The notes beneath the pieces are model-generated. The model was not told the DNA's origin. It ran no database searches and worked only from the letters and a program-made list of their open reading frames with translations. The position numbers and the translations under genes are program-made. 64,000 bases of DNA, taken from the NCBI RefSeq assembly GCF_002723455.1, contig NZ_PDUS01000002.1, positions 23,055 through 87,054 on the forward strand, read 5' to 3'. Below are positions 1 through 8,316 of the stretch, piece after piece. Position 1 is the first letter of the stretch. Every line of letters begins with the position of its first letter. Source of the DNA: Pseudoalteromonas sp. 3D05 (GTDB taxonomy: Bacteria; Pseudomonadota; Gammaproteobacteria; Enterobacterales; Alteromonadaceae).

Positions 1-92
1 AAGCTCAAGTTACACCTCATGCAGGTGTTGATACCCCTGAAGATTTAGCGCGTGTAGTGCATTATTTAAAAAGTAATTCGTTGAGTGAATAA
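1..92 (+). CDS. kdsB: 3-deoxy-manno-octulosonate cytidylyltransferase, C-terminal fragment
   Basis: Only the last 29 codons are present, read from base 3 to the TAA at 90-92; the gene starts before the window. The tail contains AQVTPHAGVDTPEDLARV, which matches the C-terminal GVDTPEDLERV signature of KdsB as I remember it. KdsB makes CMP-Kdo for lipopolysaccharide inner-core synthesis in the cytoplasm. The stop overlaps the GTG start of the next gene by 8 bases, so the two are probably co-transcribed. The family call rests on a short tail but the motif is distinctive. Confidence 0.8.
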   Translation, partial: AQVTPHAGVDTPEDLARVVHYLKSNSLSE

Positions 93-759
93 GCCGTTAC
101 CTTTAACAGTTATTGCTGAACACAAAGACTTTTATGTCATCGAAAAACCAGCAGGGCTAAACTTCCATAGTGAAGAGGGCCCTGGTTTTGTGGTTTTAGC
201 TGAGCAACAATTGAATGAAAAATTATTTTCTGTTCATCGGCTAGATAAAGTCACCTCAGGATTAATTATACTTGCGCGAAGCAGCCAATCTGCAGCCCAG
301 TTTACACGGCTTTTTACTGCGCATGAGGTTGATAAGTTTTATTTGGCTTTGTCAGACGCTAAGCCAAAGAAAAAACAAGGCTGGGTAAAAGGAGACATGA
401 CTAAGTCTCGTCGAAGTAGCTTTAAGCTTTTAAAGACTCAAACTAACCCAGCTATTACACGGTTTTATTCATTCAGTGTAGCTGCCAATTTACGCGGATA
501 TATATTAAAACCGTACTCGGGTAAAACGCACCAATTGCGTGTAGCATTAAAAAGCATAGCTGCCCCGATTTTAGGTGATGCACTGTATGGTGGCACTGAT
601 TGCCAACGTACCTATTTACATGCTTATGCCCTGTGCTTTACCTGGCAAAATGAGCGGTTTGAGTTTATTTGCAAACCAAATAGCGATGCACTTTATGAGC
701 AATTAATTAAACATGATAACTTTTACACATGGCAACAGCCATGGAACTTGGATTGGTAA
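85..759 (+). CDS. RluA-family pseudouridine synthase
   Basis: This 224-residue protein carries the RluA-family catalytic motif HRLDKVTSGL at residues 51-60, with Asp54 as the expected nucleophile. The later GKTHQLRVAL and LGDALYGG motifs are also typical. The family isomerises specific uridines in rRNA or tRNA. There is no S4 domain, and the protein is short, like the TruC/RluA branch rather than RluC/D. The GTG start at 85 overlaps kdsB, and tcdA begins immediately after its stop, which suggests one transcript. The exact RNA target cannot be read from the sequence. Confidence 0.85.
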   Translation: MNKPLPLTVIAEHKDFYVIEKPAGLNFHSEEGPGFVVLAEQQLNEKLFSVHRLDKVTSGLIILARSSQSAAQFTRLFTAHEVDKFYLALSDAKPKKKQGWVKGDMTKSRRSSFKLLKTQTNPAITRFYSFSVAANLRGYILKPYSGKTHQLRVALKSIAAPILGDALYGGTDCQRTYLHAYALCFTWQNERFEFICKPNSDALYEQLIKHDNFYTWQQPWNLDW

Positions 760-1560
760 ATGACAGACTCAGTAACAGATATTCGTTTTGGTGGTATAAA
801 GCGCTTATATGGTCATGAGCATTTTGCTTGGCTTCAAAGTGCACATTTTTGTGTTATTGGTATCGGTGGCGTAGGTAGTTGGACTGCAGAAGCGTTAGCC
901 CGAACAGGTGTTGGTAAACTCACACTTATTGACCTTGATGATATATGCGCGACCAACGTGAACCGCCAAATTCATGCACTAACAGGCACTGTTGGTGAGG
1001 CTAAAGTTGATGCCATGAAAGCGCGGTGCCAGCTAATTAATCCAGAGTGTGAAATTGATGTCATCGATGATTTTATTACTTTAGATAACATACGTGAGCA
1101 TATTCAAGGTTTTGATTATGTCATTGATTGTATCGATGCAGTAAAAGAAAAAGCAGCACTTATTGCTCATTGTAAGCGCAATAAGCTGCCTATTATTACA
1201 ACGGGTGGTGCAGGCGGTCAAACTGATCCGAGCCAAATAACATTTGGTGATGTCGCAAAATCAACACAAGATCCACTACTTGCGAAAGTTCGCTATATTT
1301 TACGAAAACAGTACAACTTTAGTAGCAATCCTAAGCGTAAATTTAATATCGATTGTGTTTATTCAACTGAGCAACTCGTATACCCTGGTTCAGATGGAAG
1401 CGTGTGTCATGCAAAACAAAACGCAGATGGTTCTATGAATATGGATTGTAATAATGGTTTTGGCTCAGTGACTATGATCACTGGCAGCTTTGGCTTTTTT
1501 GTAGCAGCCAAAGCGGTTCGTAAATATTTAGATAGAAAACAACGGTTAGCTAAGGCTTAA
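760..1560 (+). CDS. tcdA: tRNA threonylcarbamoyladenosine dehydratase (TcdA/CsdL)
   Basis: The 266-residue protein has an E1-like/ThiF fold with the nucleotide-binding motif GIGGVGS at residues 34-40, then DLDDICATNVNRQ. Its length matches E. coli TcdA (about 268). TcdA uses ATP to cyclise t6A37 of tRNA to ct6A. It starts directly after the stop of the pseudouridine synthase gene and runs convergently into csdE, overlapping it by 4 bases. In E. coli the csdA-csdE pair also lies next to tcdA (csdL), which supports the assignment. Confidence 0.93.
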   Translation: MTDSVTDIRFGGIKRLYGHEHFAWLQSAHFCVIGIGGVGSWTAEALARTGVGKLTLIDLDDICATNVNRQIHALTGTVGEAKVDAMKARCQLINPECEIDVIDDFITLDNIREHIQGFDYVIDCIDAVKEKAALIAHCKRNKLPIITTGGAGGQTDPSQITFGDVAKSTQDPLLAKVRYILRKQYNFSSNPKRKFNIDCVYSTEQLVYPGSDGSVCHAKQNADGSMNMDCNNGFGSVTMITGSFGFFVAAKAVRKYLDRKQRLAKA

Positions 1561-1973
1561 AGCGACTTTTGTTCAGCCATTGCTTGAATACGTTCGACAA
1601 TGGCTTTGATACCATTACCTCGAGAAGGGCTTAAGTGGCTTATTAAACCCAGCTTTTCAAATTCCTCAAATGCATTTATAGCTAATACTTGACTCGGTGT
1701 TAAACCATTATACAAAGATAAAATTAGGGCAAGCAGGCCTTTAACAATACGTGTGTCCGAATCCCCAATAATGACTAAACAGTTTTCTTGCAGGTCAAAC
1801 TCTAAATACAACCAAACTTTACTCTCACAACCTGGTACAAGTGCATCTGGTGTTTTTAAAACGTCAGGCATTGTCGGTAATTGCTTACCAAGGAGCATGA
1901 TTTCGCGGTATTTTTGTTGCCATGCGGGAGAATTATTTAGTGTGTCAGCGAGTTCTTTAAACGTTTTATTCAT
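1557..1973 (-). CDS. csdE: SufE-family sulfur acceptor CsdE
   Basis: This 138-residue SufE-like protein has the conserved acceptor cysteine Cys49 in the motif VPGCESKVW. CsdE accepts persulfide sulfur from the desulfurase CsdA and passes it on, including to the CsdL/TcdA branch. It lies 13 bases downstream of csdA on the same strand and is convergent with tcdA, so the whole CSD system is together. It could be labelled SufE, but the neighbours favour CsdE. Confidence 0.9.
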   Translation of the reverse strand: MNKTFKELADTLNNSPAWQQKYREIMLLGKQLPTMPDVLKTPDALVPGCESKVWLYLEFDLQENCLVIIGDSDTRIVKGLLALILSLYNGLTPSQVLAINAFEEFEKLGLISHLSPSRGNGIKAIVERIQAMAEQKSL

Positions 1974-1986
1974 TGCTTATCTACTT

Positions 1987-3201
1987 TTAATCTAATAAGG
2001 CGATGCATTCGTGCAGAGCATTAATGAAAATATCTATATCTTGGTGAGTATTATAAAAACAAAAACTTGCTCGTACACTGCCGTTGATACCCAGATGTGT
2101 CATTAAAGGTTGGGTACAATGGTGGCCGCTACGAACGGCAACACCAAATCCATCAAGTAATGTCGCAATATCGAATGGATGTTCGTCTTTGTAATTAAAA
2201 CAAATGGTCCCAATATTATGTTCTAAATTACTGTAAATTGTGATGCCATCGATGTCATTTAATTTATTAACCGCATAATTAAATAGCCCTTGTTCGTAGT
2301 CGTAGGCTGCATTTTTATCAAGTGCAAAAAGATAATCTAATGCGGCAGAAAACCCGATTACACCTGCAATATTAGGTGTGCCTGCTTCAAATTTGGCAGG
2401 AGCATCGCGAAACGTGCTGTTGAAAAGGCTTACCGTTTCAATCATTTCTCCACCCGTTTGATAAGGCTGTAAGGCGTTTAAACGCTCATACTTACCATAC
2501 AGACCACCAACGCCAGTTGGGCCAAGCATTTTGTGTGCAGAGAACACATAAAAGTCACAATCGAGTATATTTAAATCAGGCTGTAGGTGCATCGCGCCTT
2601 GAGCACCATCAACGACAGTGATTGTGTTAAAACCTTTTACAGTACTAAGCAATGGGCTTAGGTTTGTTATATTTCCCAATGCATTTGATGCATGGGTGAG
2701 CGCAAGCACGGTTGGTTTTACTTGTTTTAAAAATTCAATACAGGCTGACATATTGAATGTTGCATCTGCTTCAAGCGGTAATATATGTAATTTAGCACCA
2801 GTTTTAAGTGCTAATTGTTGCCAAGGGACGATGTTTGCATGATGTTCAAGTGGGGTAATAACGATACTTGAATTTTTATCAAGTTGTTCAGTTAATCCAC
2901 AAGCAATTAGGTTTAATGCCTCAGTAGCACCTTTAGTCCAAACAATTTCACGGCTTTGCACATTAAAATATTGGGCAACTTTATCACGCGCTTTTTCGTA
3001 AGCTGTTGTTGCTTGTTCACTGAGTGAATGACGACCCCTATGAACATTTGCATTCTGCTGTGTGTAAAAAAGCTCTGTCGCAGCAATAACTGATTGGGGC
3101 TTTTGTGACGTTGCAGCAGAGTCTAAATAAACTAATGGTTGATTGTTTATCTGCTGCGTTAAAATGGGAAAATCAGCACGAATTTTTTTAACAGCAAACA
3201 T
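1987..3201 (-). CDS. csdA: cysteine desulfurase CsdA
   Basis: This is a class V aminotransferase-fold PLP enzyme that releases sulfur from cysteine as an enzyme-bound persulfide. Counting from the ATG at 3201 (404 residues), the PLP lysine is about Lys224 in FSAHKMLGPTG and the catalytic cysteine about Cys362 in VRSGHHCTQP. The reading frame extends to a TTG at 3216, but the ATG is the better start because the protein then begins MFAVKKIRADFP, close to the family N-terminus. It is followed by csdE. It is a group II (CsdA/SufS-type) desulfurase; SufS is the alternative name. Confidence 0.92.
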   Translation of the reverse strand: MFAVKKIRADFPILTQQINNQPLVYLDSAATSQKPQSVIAATELFYTQQNANVHRGRHSLSEQATTAYEKARDKVAQYFNVQSREIVWTKGATEALNLIACGLTEQLDKNSSIVITPLEHHANIVPWQQLALKTGAKLHILPLEADATFNMSACIEFLKQVKPTVLALTHASNALGNITNLSPLLSTVKGFNTITVVDGAQGAMHLQPDLNILDCDFYVFSAHKMLGPTGVGGLYGKYERLNALQPYQTGGEMIETVSLFNSTFRDAPAKFEAGTPNIAGVIGFSAALDYLFALDKNAAYDYEQGLFNYAVNKLNDIDGITIYSNLEHNIGTICFNYKDEHPFDIATLLDGFGVAVRSGHHCTQPLMTHLGINGSVRASFCFYNTHQDIDIFINALHECIALLD

Positions 3202-3270
3202 AGAAAAACCAAACAATAAAAAGTAGCAGGGATTGTAATAGCTTTAATATAATTCTCAACTATTAAACAC

Positions 3271-3297
3271 AAAAAAGGCCGCAAAAGCGGCCTTTTT
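3271..3297 (-). terminator. rho-independent terminator after gltA
   Basis: A GGCCGC stem with an AAAA loop is flanked by A and T runs (AAAAAAGGCCGCAAAAGCGG then CCTTTTT). It lies just past the gltA stop on the minus strand and before csdA, so it separates the two. Confidence 0.85.
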
Positions 3298-3311
3298 GGC
3301 ATTAATAAAAA

Positions 3312-4598
3312 TTAACGCTTGTCTGTAGATACGTAATCACGATGTGTGTGACCAGTATAAAGCTGACGTGGACGGCTGATCTTATGACCAGGTTGAGAAA
3401 GCATCTCATCCCAGTGTGTGATCCAACCTACAGTACGTGCCATTGCGAAGATCACAGTGAACATGCTTGTAGGAATACCAATTGCTTTTAAGATGATACC
3501 TGAGTAGAAATCTACGTTAGGGTAAAGTTTCTTCTCAACAAAGTATGGGTCTTCAAGTGCAATTTGTTCAAGCTTCATTGCAATATCAAGCAATGGATCT
3601 TGAATGTTTAGCTCTTCTAATACTTCGTGACATGTTTGACGCATTACTGTTGCACGTGGATCGAAGTTTTTATAAACACGGTGACCAAAGCCCATTAGAC
3701 GGAACGGGTCCGCTTTATCTTTTGCTTTAGCTACGTATTCGTCGATGCGGTCTACTGAACCAATTTCTTCTAACATGTTTAAGCATGCTTCGTTAGCACC
3801 GCCGTGAGCAGGGCCCCATAAAGATGCAATACCTGCTGCGATACAAGCATACGGGTTAGCACCAGAAGAACCAGCAAGACGAACAGTCGATGTTGAAGCA
3901 TTTTGTTCGTGGTCAGCGTGAAGCATAAAGATTTTATCCATTGCTTTAGCTGTTACTGGGTTAACTTTATACTCTTCAGCAGGTACAGAGAACATCATGT
4001 GTAAGAAGTTTTCTGCGTAGCTTAGGTCGTTACGTGGGTAAACGAATGGTTGACCGATGTTTGTTTTGTAAGCCATAGCTGCAATAGTAGGTAGCTTTGC
4101 TACTAACTTGATTGCGCTTGTTTTACGCTGGTTTGCATCTGTGATATCAAGGTCTTCATGGTAAAAAGAAGATAAAGCACCAACCACACCACATAGCATT
4201 GCCATAGGGTGTGCATCAAAACGGAAACCTTGGAAGAAGTTAGCGATTTTCTCATCAAGCATGGTACTACGAGTGACTTGCTCTGCAAACTCAGTGTACT
4301 GCTCTTTAGTTGGTAATTCACCATTCAACAATAAGTAACAAAGTTCAACATAATCTGAACCTTCAGCTAATTGTTCGATTGGGTAGCCACGGTGAAGTAG
4401 GATGCCTTTGCCGCCATCAATATATGTGATTGAAGACTCGCAAGAACCAGTCGACATGAAACCCGGGTCATAAGTAAAATGACCATGAGAGCCAAGTGTA
4501 CGAACGTCAATTACATCTTGTCCTGCAGTACCCTGGTAAATCGGAAGTTCGATTGGATCTAGACCATCAATATGGACTGTGGCTTTCTTATCCGCCAT
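3312..4598 (-). CDS. gltA: citrate synthase, type II
   Basis: The 428-residue enzyme condenses oxaloacetate and acetyl-CoA to citrate in the TCA cycle. The catalytic triad is visible and numbered almost as in E. coli: His265 in [10 protein letters not shown], His306 in [13 protein letters not shown] and Asp363 in PNVDFYSG. Length and the extended N-terminus indicate the hexameric gram-negative type. The ATG is preceded by a purine-rich AGGAGA-type ribosome site (reverse strand of 4603-4611). It is divergent from sdhC, the same arrangement as in E. coli, so the shared intergenic region probably carries both promoters. Confidence 0.97.
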   Translation of the reverse strand: MADKKATVHIDGLDPIELPIYQGTAGQDVIDVRTLGSHGHFTYDPGFMSTGSCESSITYIDGGKGILLHRGYPIEQLAEGSDYVELCYLLLNGELPTKEQYTEFAEQVTRSTMLDEKIANFFQGFRFDAHPMAMLCGVVGALSSFYHEDLDITDANQRKTSAIKLVAKLPTIAAMAYKTNIGQPFVYPRNDLSYAENFLHMMFSVPAEEYKVNPVTAKAMDKIFMLHADHEQNASTSTVRLAGSSGANPYACIAAGIASLWGPAHGGANEACLNMLEEIGSVDRIDEYVAKAKDKADPFRLMGFGHRVYKNFDPRATVMRQTCHEVLEELNIQDPLLDIAMKLEQIALEDPYFVEKKLYPNVDFYSGIILKAIGIPTSMFTVIFAMARTVGWITHWDEMLSQPGHKISRPRQLYTGHTHRDYVSTDKR

Positions 4599-5012
4599 CT
4601 ATTTATCTCCTATTAAGATAACAACTCTGATTGTTATGTTCTGAATCTGTTTAAGCACATCCTTTCCATTTTAACGTGAAAGAGGGGGTTAAAGTCAATT
4701 TTTATAAATATTATGCATAAATGTATAATAAATATTCTGTCAGGATTAAATATTATACCATTGGCTAATTCGCAAACGTCTCTAACTAAACAAGAATTGT
4801 AAAAAGACCTTTGGCTATATATACTATCGAAGGTTTTATACCGTATTGTCTGTAGGTAAATATTATTTTTACATCTAATTTTTGCATTAATGTGAACTTT
4901 ATTCGTAACCAATAAGTTTACTTAGATAGTTCCATCAAAAAAATTTCTTTTTTGGTGGGTTTTAGAAAAACAAGTAGATGAGCCCCTATGTGGGCAAGAT
5001 GGGCAAGTAACT
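4599..5012. promoter_or_regulatory. gltA/sdhC divergent intergenic region
   Basis: These 414 bases between the divergent TCA-cycle genes encode nothing convincing. The region is strongly AT-rich and must hold the gltA and sdhC promoters. In E. coli the equivalent region binds ArcA, CRP and Fur-linked controls, but I could not pick out a confident box here. The last 30 bases (around GGGCAAGATGGGCAAG) have a repeated GGGCAAG just before the sdhC GTG. Confidence 0.5.
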
Positions 5013-5390
5013 GTGAAAAAGCAAAGACCTGTAAATCTAGATCTAACAACTATATCTATGCCGGCAACGGCTAAAGCATCAATATTTCACCGCGTCACCG
5101 GTGTTGCATTATTTTTTGCTTTAACGTTTGTCATTTGGGCTTGGTCTGAGTCTCTCTCTTCTGCCGAAGGTTTTGAATTCGTCAAGGGTCTGTTTAGCGG
5201 ATTCATTGCCAAATTTATAGCTTGGGGCACCATTTCTGTATTGGCGTATCACCTTATCGGTGGTATCCGTCATATCATTATGGATATGGGACATTGGGAA
5301 GAACTTGAATCAGGTAACTTCAGCGCTAAAATTGCGATGGCTCTTGGCGTTGTAGCTTCTGTATTATCAGGGGTGTGGATATGGTTTTAA
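5013..5390 (+). CDS. sdhC: succinate dehydrogenase cytochrome b556 subunit
   Basis: The 125-residue membrane anchor of complex II has three predicted membrane helices. Its N-terminus (KKQRPVNLDL) and the SIFHRVTG quinone-site motif match E. coli SdhC closely. His80 in LAYHLIGGIRH corresponds to the E. coli haem ligand His84. The start is a GTG at 5013. It overlaps the sdhD reading frame by 10 bases and begins the sdhCDAB operon. Confidence 0.95.
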   Translation: MKKQRPVNLDLTTISMPATAKASIFHRVTGVALFFALTFVIWAWSESLSSAEGFEFVKGLFSGFIAKFIAWGTISVLAYHLIGGIRHIIMDMGHWEELESGNFSAKIAMALGVVASVLSGVWIWF

Positions 5391-5728
5391 ATCAAGCAAC
5401 TCTTAAACGTGATGGTGTACAAGATTTTGTATCATTACGTACCACGGCACTAGTGATTACCGCTTACGCGATTTTTATTATTGGCTATTTCTTAGCGACG
5501 CCTGAAGTCACTTTCGAAGCATGGCAAGGCCTGTTTTCAAACCTAGCAATGAAAGGGTTTACTCTAATTACCCTTGTTTGCATTATGGTTCACACCCGTA
5601 TTGGCCTTTGGCAAGTACTAACAGACTATGTTAAATGCGCAAAGTTGCGCGCAGTTTTAGGGTTTGTATTAAACCTTATGGCAGCGGCATACGTAGCTAT
5701 TGGTCTAATCGTTTTATGGGGTGTTTAA
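5381..5728 (+). CDS. sdhD: succinate dehydrogenase membrane anchor subunit
   Basis: This second small membrane anchor of complex II has about 115 residues and three hydrophobic helices; HTRIGLWQVLTDYV carries the conserved haem-side histidine. The ATG at 5381 is chosen because AGGGG at 5369-5373 is correctly spaced from it. An in-frame GTG at 5375 is too close to that site. It overlaps the end of sdhC by 10 bases and is followed directly by the GTG of sdhA, so the operon is translationally coupled. Confidence 0.92.
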   Translation: MVLNQATLKRDGVQDFVSLRTTALVITAYAIFIIGYFLATPEVTFEAWQGLFSNLAMKGFTLITLVCIMVHTRIGLWQVLTDYVKCAKLRAVLGFVLNLMAAAYVAIGLIVLWGV

Positions 5729-7501
5729 GTGAAATATTCTGTTCGTGAATTTGATGCCGTAGTGATTGGCGCAGGTGGTGCGGGTATGCGTGCTGCTCTT
5801 GCAATCACTGAATCAGGTAAAACCTGTGCACTAATCTCTAAAGTTTTCCCAACGCGTTCTCACACTGTGTCAGCACAGGGTGGTATTACGGTTGCGCTGG
5901 GTAACTCACATGAAGATAACTGGGAATGGCACATGTACGATACTGTCAAGGGTTCCGATTTTATCGGCGACCAAGATGCTATCGAATACATGTGTAATAC
6001 AGGCCCAGAAGCTATTACTGAACTTGAAAATATGGGTTTACCATTTTCTCGTTTTGAAAATGGCCGTGTTTACCAACGTCCTTTCGGTGGTCAATCGAAA
6101 AACTTTGGTGGTGAACAAGCTGCACGTACAGCAGCTGCTGCTGACCGTACAGGTCATGCATTGTTACACCTTCTTTACCAGCAAAATGTTAAAAACAAAA
6201 CTAACGTATTCTCTGAGTGGTATGCGCTAGATTTAGTAAAAAATGATGATGGTAATGTAGTTGGTTGTACTGCAATCGATATCGAGACGGGCGAAGTTGT
6301 TTACTTCAAGTCTAAAGCGGTTGTATTAGCTACTGGTGGTGCAGGTCGTATCTTCGCATCAACAACTAATGCACACATCAACACTGGTGACGGTGTTGGT
6401 ATGGCTACTCGTGCTGGTATTTCTATGCAAGACATGGAAATGTGGCAGTTCCACCCAACGGGTATTGCTGGTGCAGGTACACTTGTAACTGAAGGTTGTC
6501 GTGGTGAAGGTGGTTATCTTTTAAATAAAGATGGCGAACGTTTCATGGAACGTTATGCACCTAACGCAAAAGATTTAGCGTCACGTGATGTTGTTGCCCG
6601 TTCAATGATGACAGAGATTCGTGAAGGTCGTGGTTGTGATGGTCCTTGGGGTCCACACATCAAGCTAAAACTTGACCATCTAGGTGAAGAAACGCTTAAT
6701 CTACGTCTTCCAGGCGTTTGTGACTTAGCTAAAACATTTGCACATGTTGATCCAGCTAAAGAGCCAATTCCAGTAATTCCAACATGTCACTATATGATGG
6801 GTGGCGTGCCAACGAATGTAAATGGACAAGCACTGCAAATCGATGCTAATGGTAACGAGAAAGTAGTTGAAGGTTTATTTGCAGTGGGTGAAATTGCGTG
6901 TGTATCTGTACACGGTGCAAACCGCTTAGGTGGTAACTCACTACTTGATTTAGTTGTATTTGGTCGTGCTGCAGGTAACTTCCTTGGTACTTACCTAAAT
7001 GATGTTGAAGTATCTAAGAATGCTTCTGATTCAGACCTAGAGGCGTCACTTGCACGCTTTAATCGTTGGGAAAACTCAACAGTTGGTCAAGGTGAAGACC
7101 CAGTACAAATTAAGAAAGACCTACAGCAATGTATGCAATTGAATTTCTCGGTTTTCCGTGAAGGTGATTCAATGGCATCAGGTCTACAAGAGCTTAAAGA
7201 AATTCGTGAACGTTTACAGCATGCACGTCTTGATGACAAGTCATCAGATTTCAATACTGCACGTATCGAATGTCTAGAGCTAGACAACTTAATGGAAACA
7301 GCATACTCAACAGCAGTAGCTGCAAACTTCCGTACTGAAAGCCGTGGTGCACACTCTCGCTTTGACTTCCCAGATCGTGATGATACGAACTGGTTATGTC
7401 ACTCAATTTTCAATCCAACTACGGATGAAATGAGCAAGCGTGATGTAAACTATGCGCCTAAGATGCGTGAAGCATTTCCACCTAAAGCACGTACATACTA
7501 G
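5729..7501 (+). CDS. sdhA: succinate dehydrogenase flavoprotein subunit
   Basis: The 590-residue subunit oxidises succinate to fumarate. The FAD-binding GAGGAGM motif is at residues 14-20, and the covalent FAD histidine is His45 in [12 protein letters not shown], the same number as in E. coli. The substrate-site HPTG and the C-terminal [10 protein letters not shown] region are present. The GTG start follows immediately after the sdhD stop. sdhB follows after 10 bases. Confidence 0.97.
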   Translation: MKYSVREFDAVVIGAGGAGMRAALAITESGKTCALISKVFPTRSHTVSAQGGITVALGNSHEDNWEWHMYDTVKGSDFIGDQDAIEYMCNTGPEAITELENMGLPFSRFENGRVYQRPFGGQSKNFGGEQAARTAAAADRTGHALLHLLYQQNVKNKTNVFSEWYALDLVKNDDGNVVGCTAIDIETGEVVYFKSKAVVLATGGAGRIFASTTNAHINTGDGVGMATRAGISMQDMEMWQFHPTGIAGAGTLVTEGCRGEGGYLLNKDGERFMERYAPNAKDLASRDVVARSMMTEIREGRGCDGPWGPHIKLKLDHLGEETLNLRLPGVCDLAKTFAHVDPAKEPIPVIPTCHYMMGGVPTNVNGQALQIDANGNEKVVEGLFAVGEIACVSVHGANRLGGNSLLDLVVFGRAAGNFLGTYLNDVEVSKNASDSDLEASLARFNRWENSTVGQGEDPVQIKKDLQQCMQLNFSVFREGDSMASGLQELKEIRERLQHARLDDKSSDFNTARIECLELDNLMETAYSTAVAANFRTESRGAHSRFDFPDRDDTNWLCHSIFNPTTDEMSKRDVNYAPKMREAFPPKARTY

Positions 7502-7511
7502 GAGCGAGACG

Positions 7512-8228
7512 ATGGCACAAGTACAATTTTCTGTATATCGTTACAATCCAGATGTTGATAATGCCCCACGTATGCAAGAGTATACTTTGCAAACGGAAGA
7601 AGGCCACGACATGATGGTTTTGGATGCACTTTTACTGTTAAAAGAGCAAGATCCAACATTATCTTTCCGTCGTTCATGCCGTGAAGGTGTGTGTGGTTCT
7701 GACGGTGTCAACATGAATGGTAAAAATGGTTTGGCATGTATAACACCTCTATCTACGCTACAAAAAAATGGCAAAGGTAAAATTGTTGTACGTCCACTAC
7801 CGGGCTTACCAGTGGTACGTGACCTTGTTATTGACATGAGTCAGTTCTACACTCAATACGAGAAAGTAAAACCTTACCTAATTAATGACACGCCTGCGGC
7901 GGGTGAACGTCTTCAGTCAATCGAAGAACGTGATAAGTTAGATGGTCTTTACGAATGTATTTTGTGTGCATGTTGTTCAACATCGTGTCCTTCGTTCTGG
8001 TGGAATCCAGACAAGTTCATAGGTCCTGCTGGTCTTCTTCATGCTTACCGTTTCTTGGCTGATAGCCGAGACACTGCAACAGAAGAACGTTTAGCTGACT
8101 TAGACGATGCGTTCAGCGTGTTCCGTTGTCACAGTATCATGAACTGTGTTAGCGTTTGTCCTAAGGGTCTTAATCCGACTAAAGCAATTGGACAAATCAA
8201 ATCAATGTTATTAAACCGCTCGGTTTAA
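7512..8228 (+). CDS. sdhB: succinate dehydrogenase iron-sulfur subunit
   Basis: The 238-residue subunit passes electrons from SdhA to quinone. Three cysteine clusters are visible: CREGVCGSDGVNMNG...C for the 2Fe-2S centre, CILCACCSTSCP for the 4Fe-4S centre and CHSIMNCVSVCPKG for the remaining centre. The ATG at 7512 has GGAGCGAG just upstream; the open frame extends into sdhA but the family N-terminus is MAQVQFSVYRYNPD. It is the last sdh gene before a hairpin and sucA. Confidence 0.96.
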   Translation: MAQVQFSVYRYNPDVDNAPRMQEYTLQTEEGHDMMVLDALLLLKEQDPTLSFRRSCREGVCGSDGVNMNGKNGLACITPLSTLQKNGKGKIVVRPLPGLPVVRDLVIDMSQFYTQYEKVKPYLINDTPAAGERLQSIEERDKLDGLYECILCACCSTSCPSFWWNPDKFIGPAGLLHAYRFLADSRDTATEERLADLDDAFSVFRCHSIMNCVSVCPKGLNPTKAIGQIKSMLLNRSV

Positions 8229-8244
8229 TTGTGTTGTAAAAAGT

Positions 8245-8272
8245 AAGGTGGCTACTCAATGTTAGCCACCTT
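8245..8272 (+). terminator. hairpin between sdhB and sucA
   Basis: A perfect 10-bp stem (AAGGTGGCTA with TAGCCACCTT) around an 8-base loop lies in the 88-base gap. There is no T run after it, so it is more likely a partial terminator or an mRNA-processing and stability hairpin than a full stop. Confidence 0.55.
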
Positions 8273-8316
8273 GTTATATAACAATTAATTTCTGCGCTAA
8301 AGAAAAGGGCTTATAA

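Noticed and set aside
4634..4912. Minus-strand open frame of 92 codons upstream of gltA
   Set aside because: No ribosome site, no domain-like composition, and it fills the shared regulatory region of divergent TCA genes; treated as chance.
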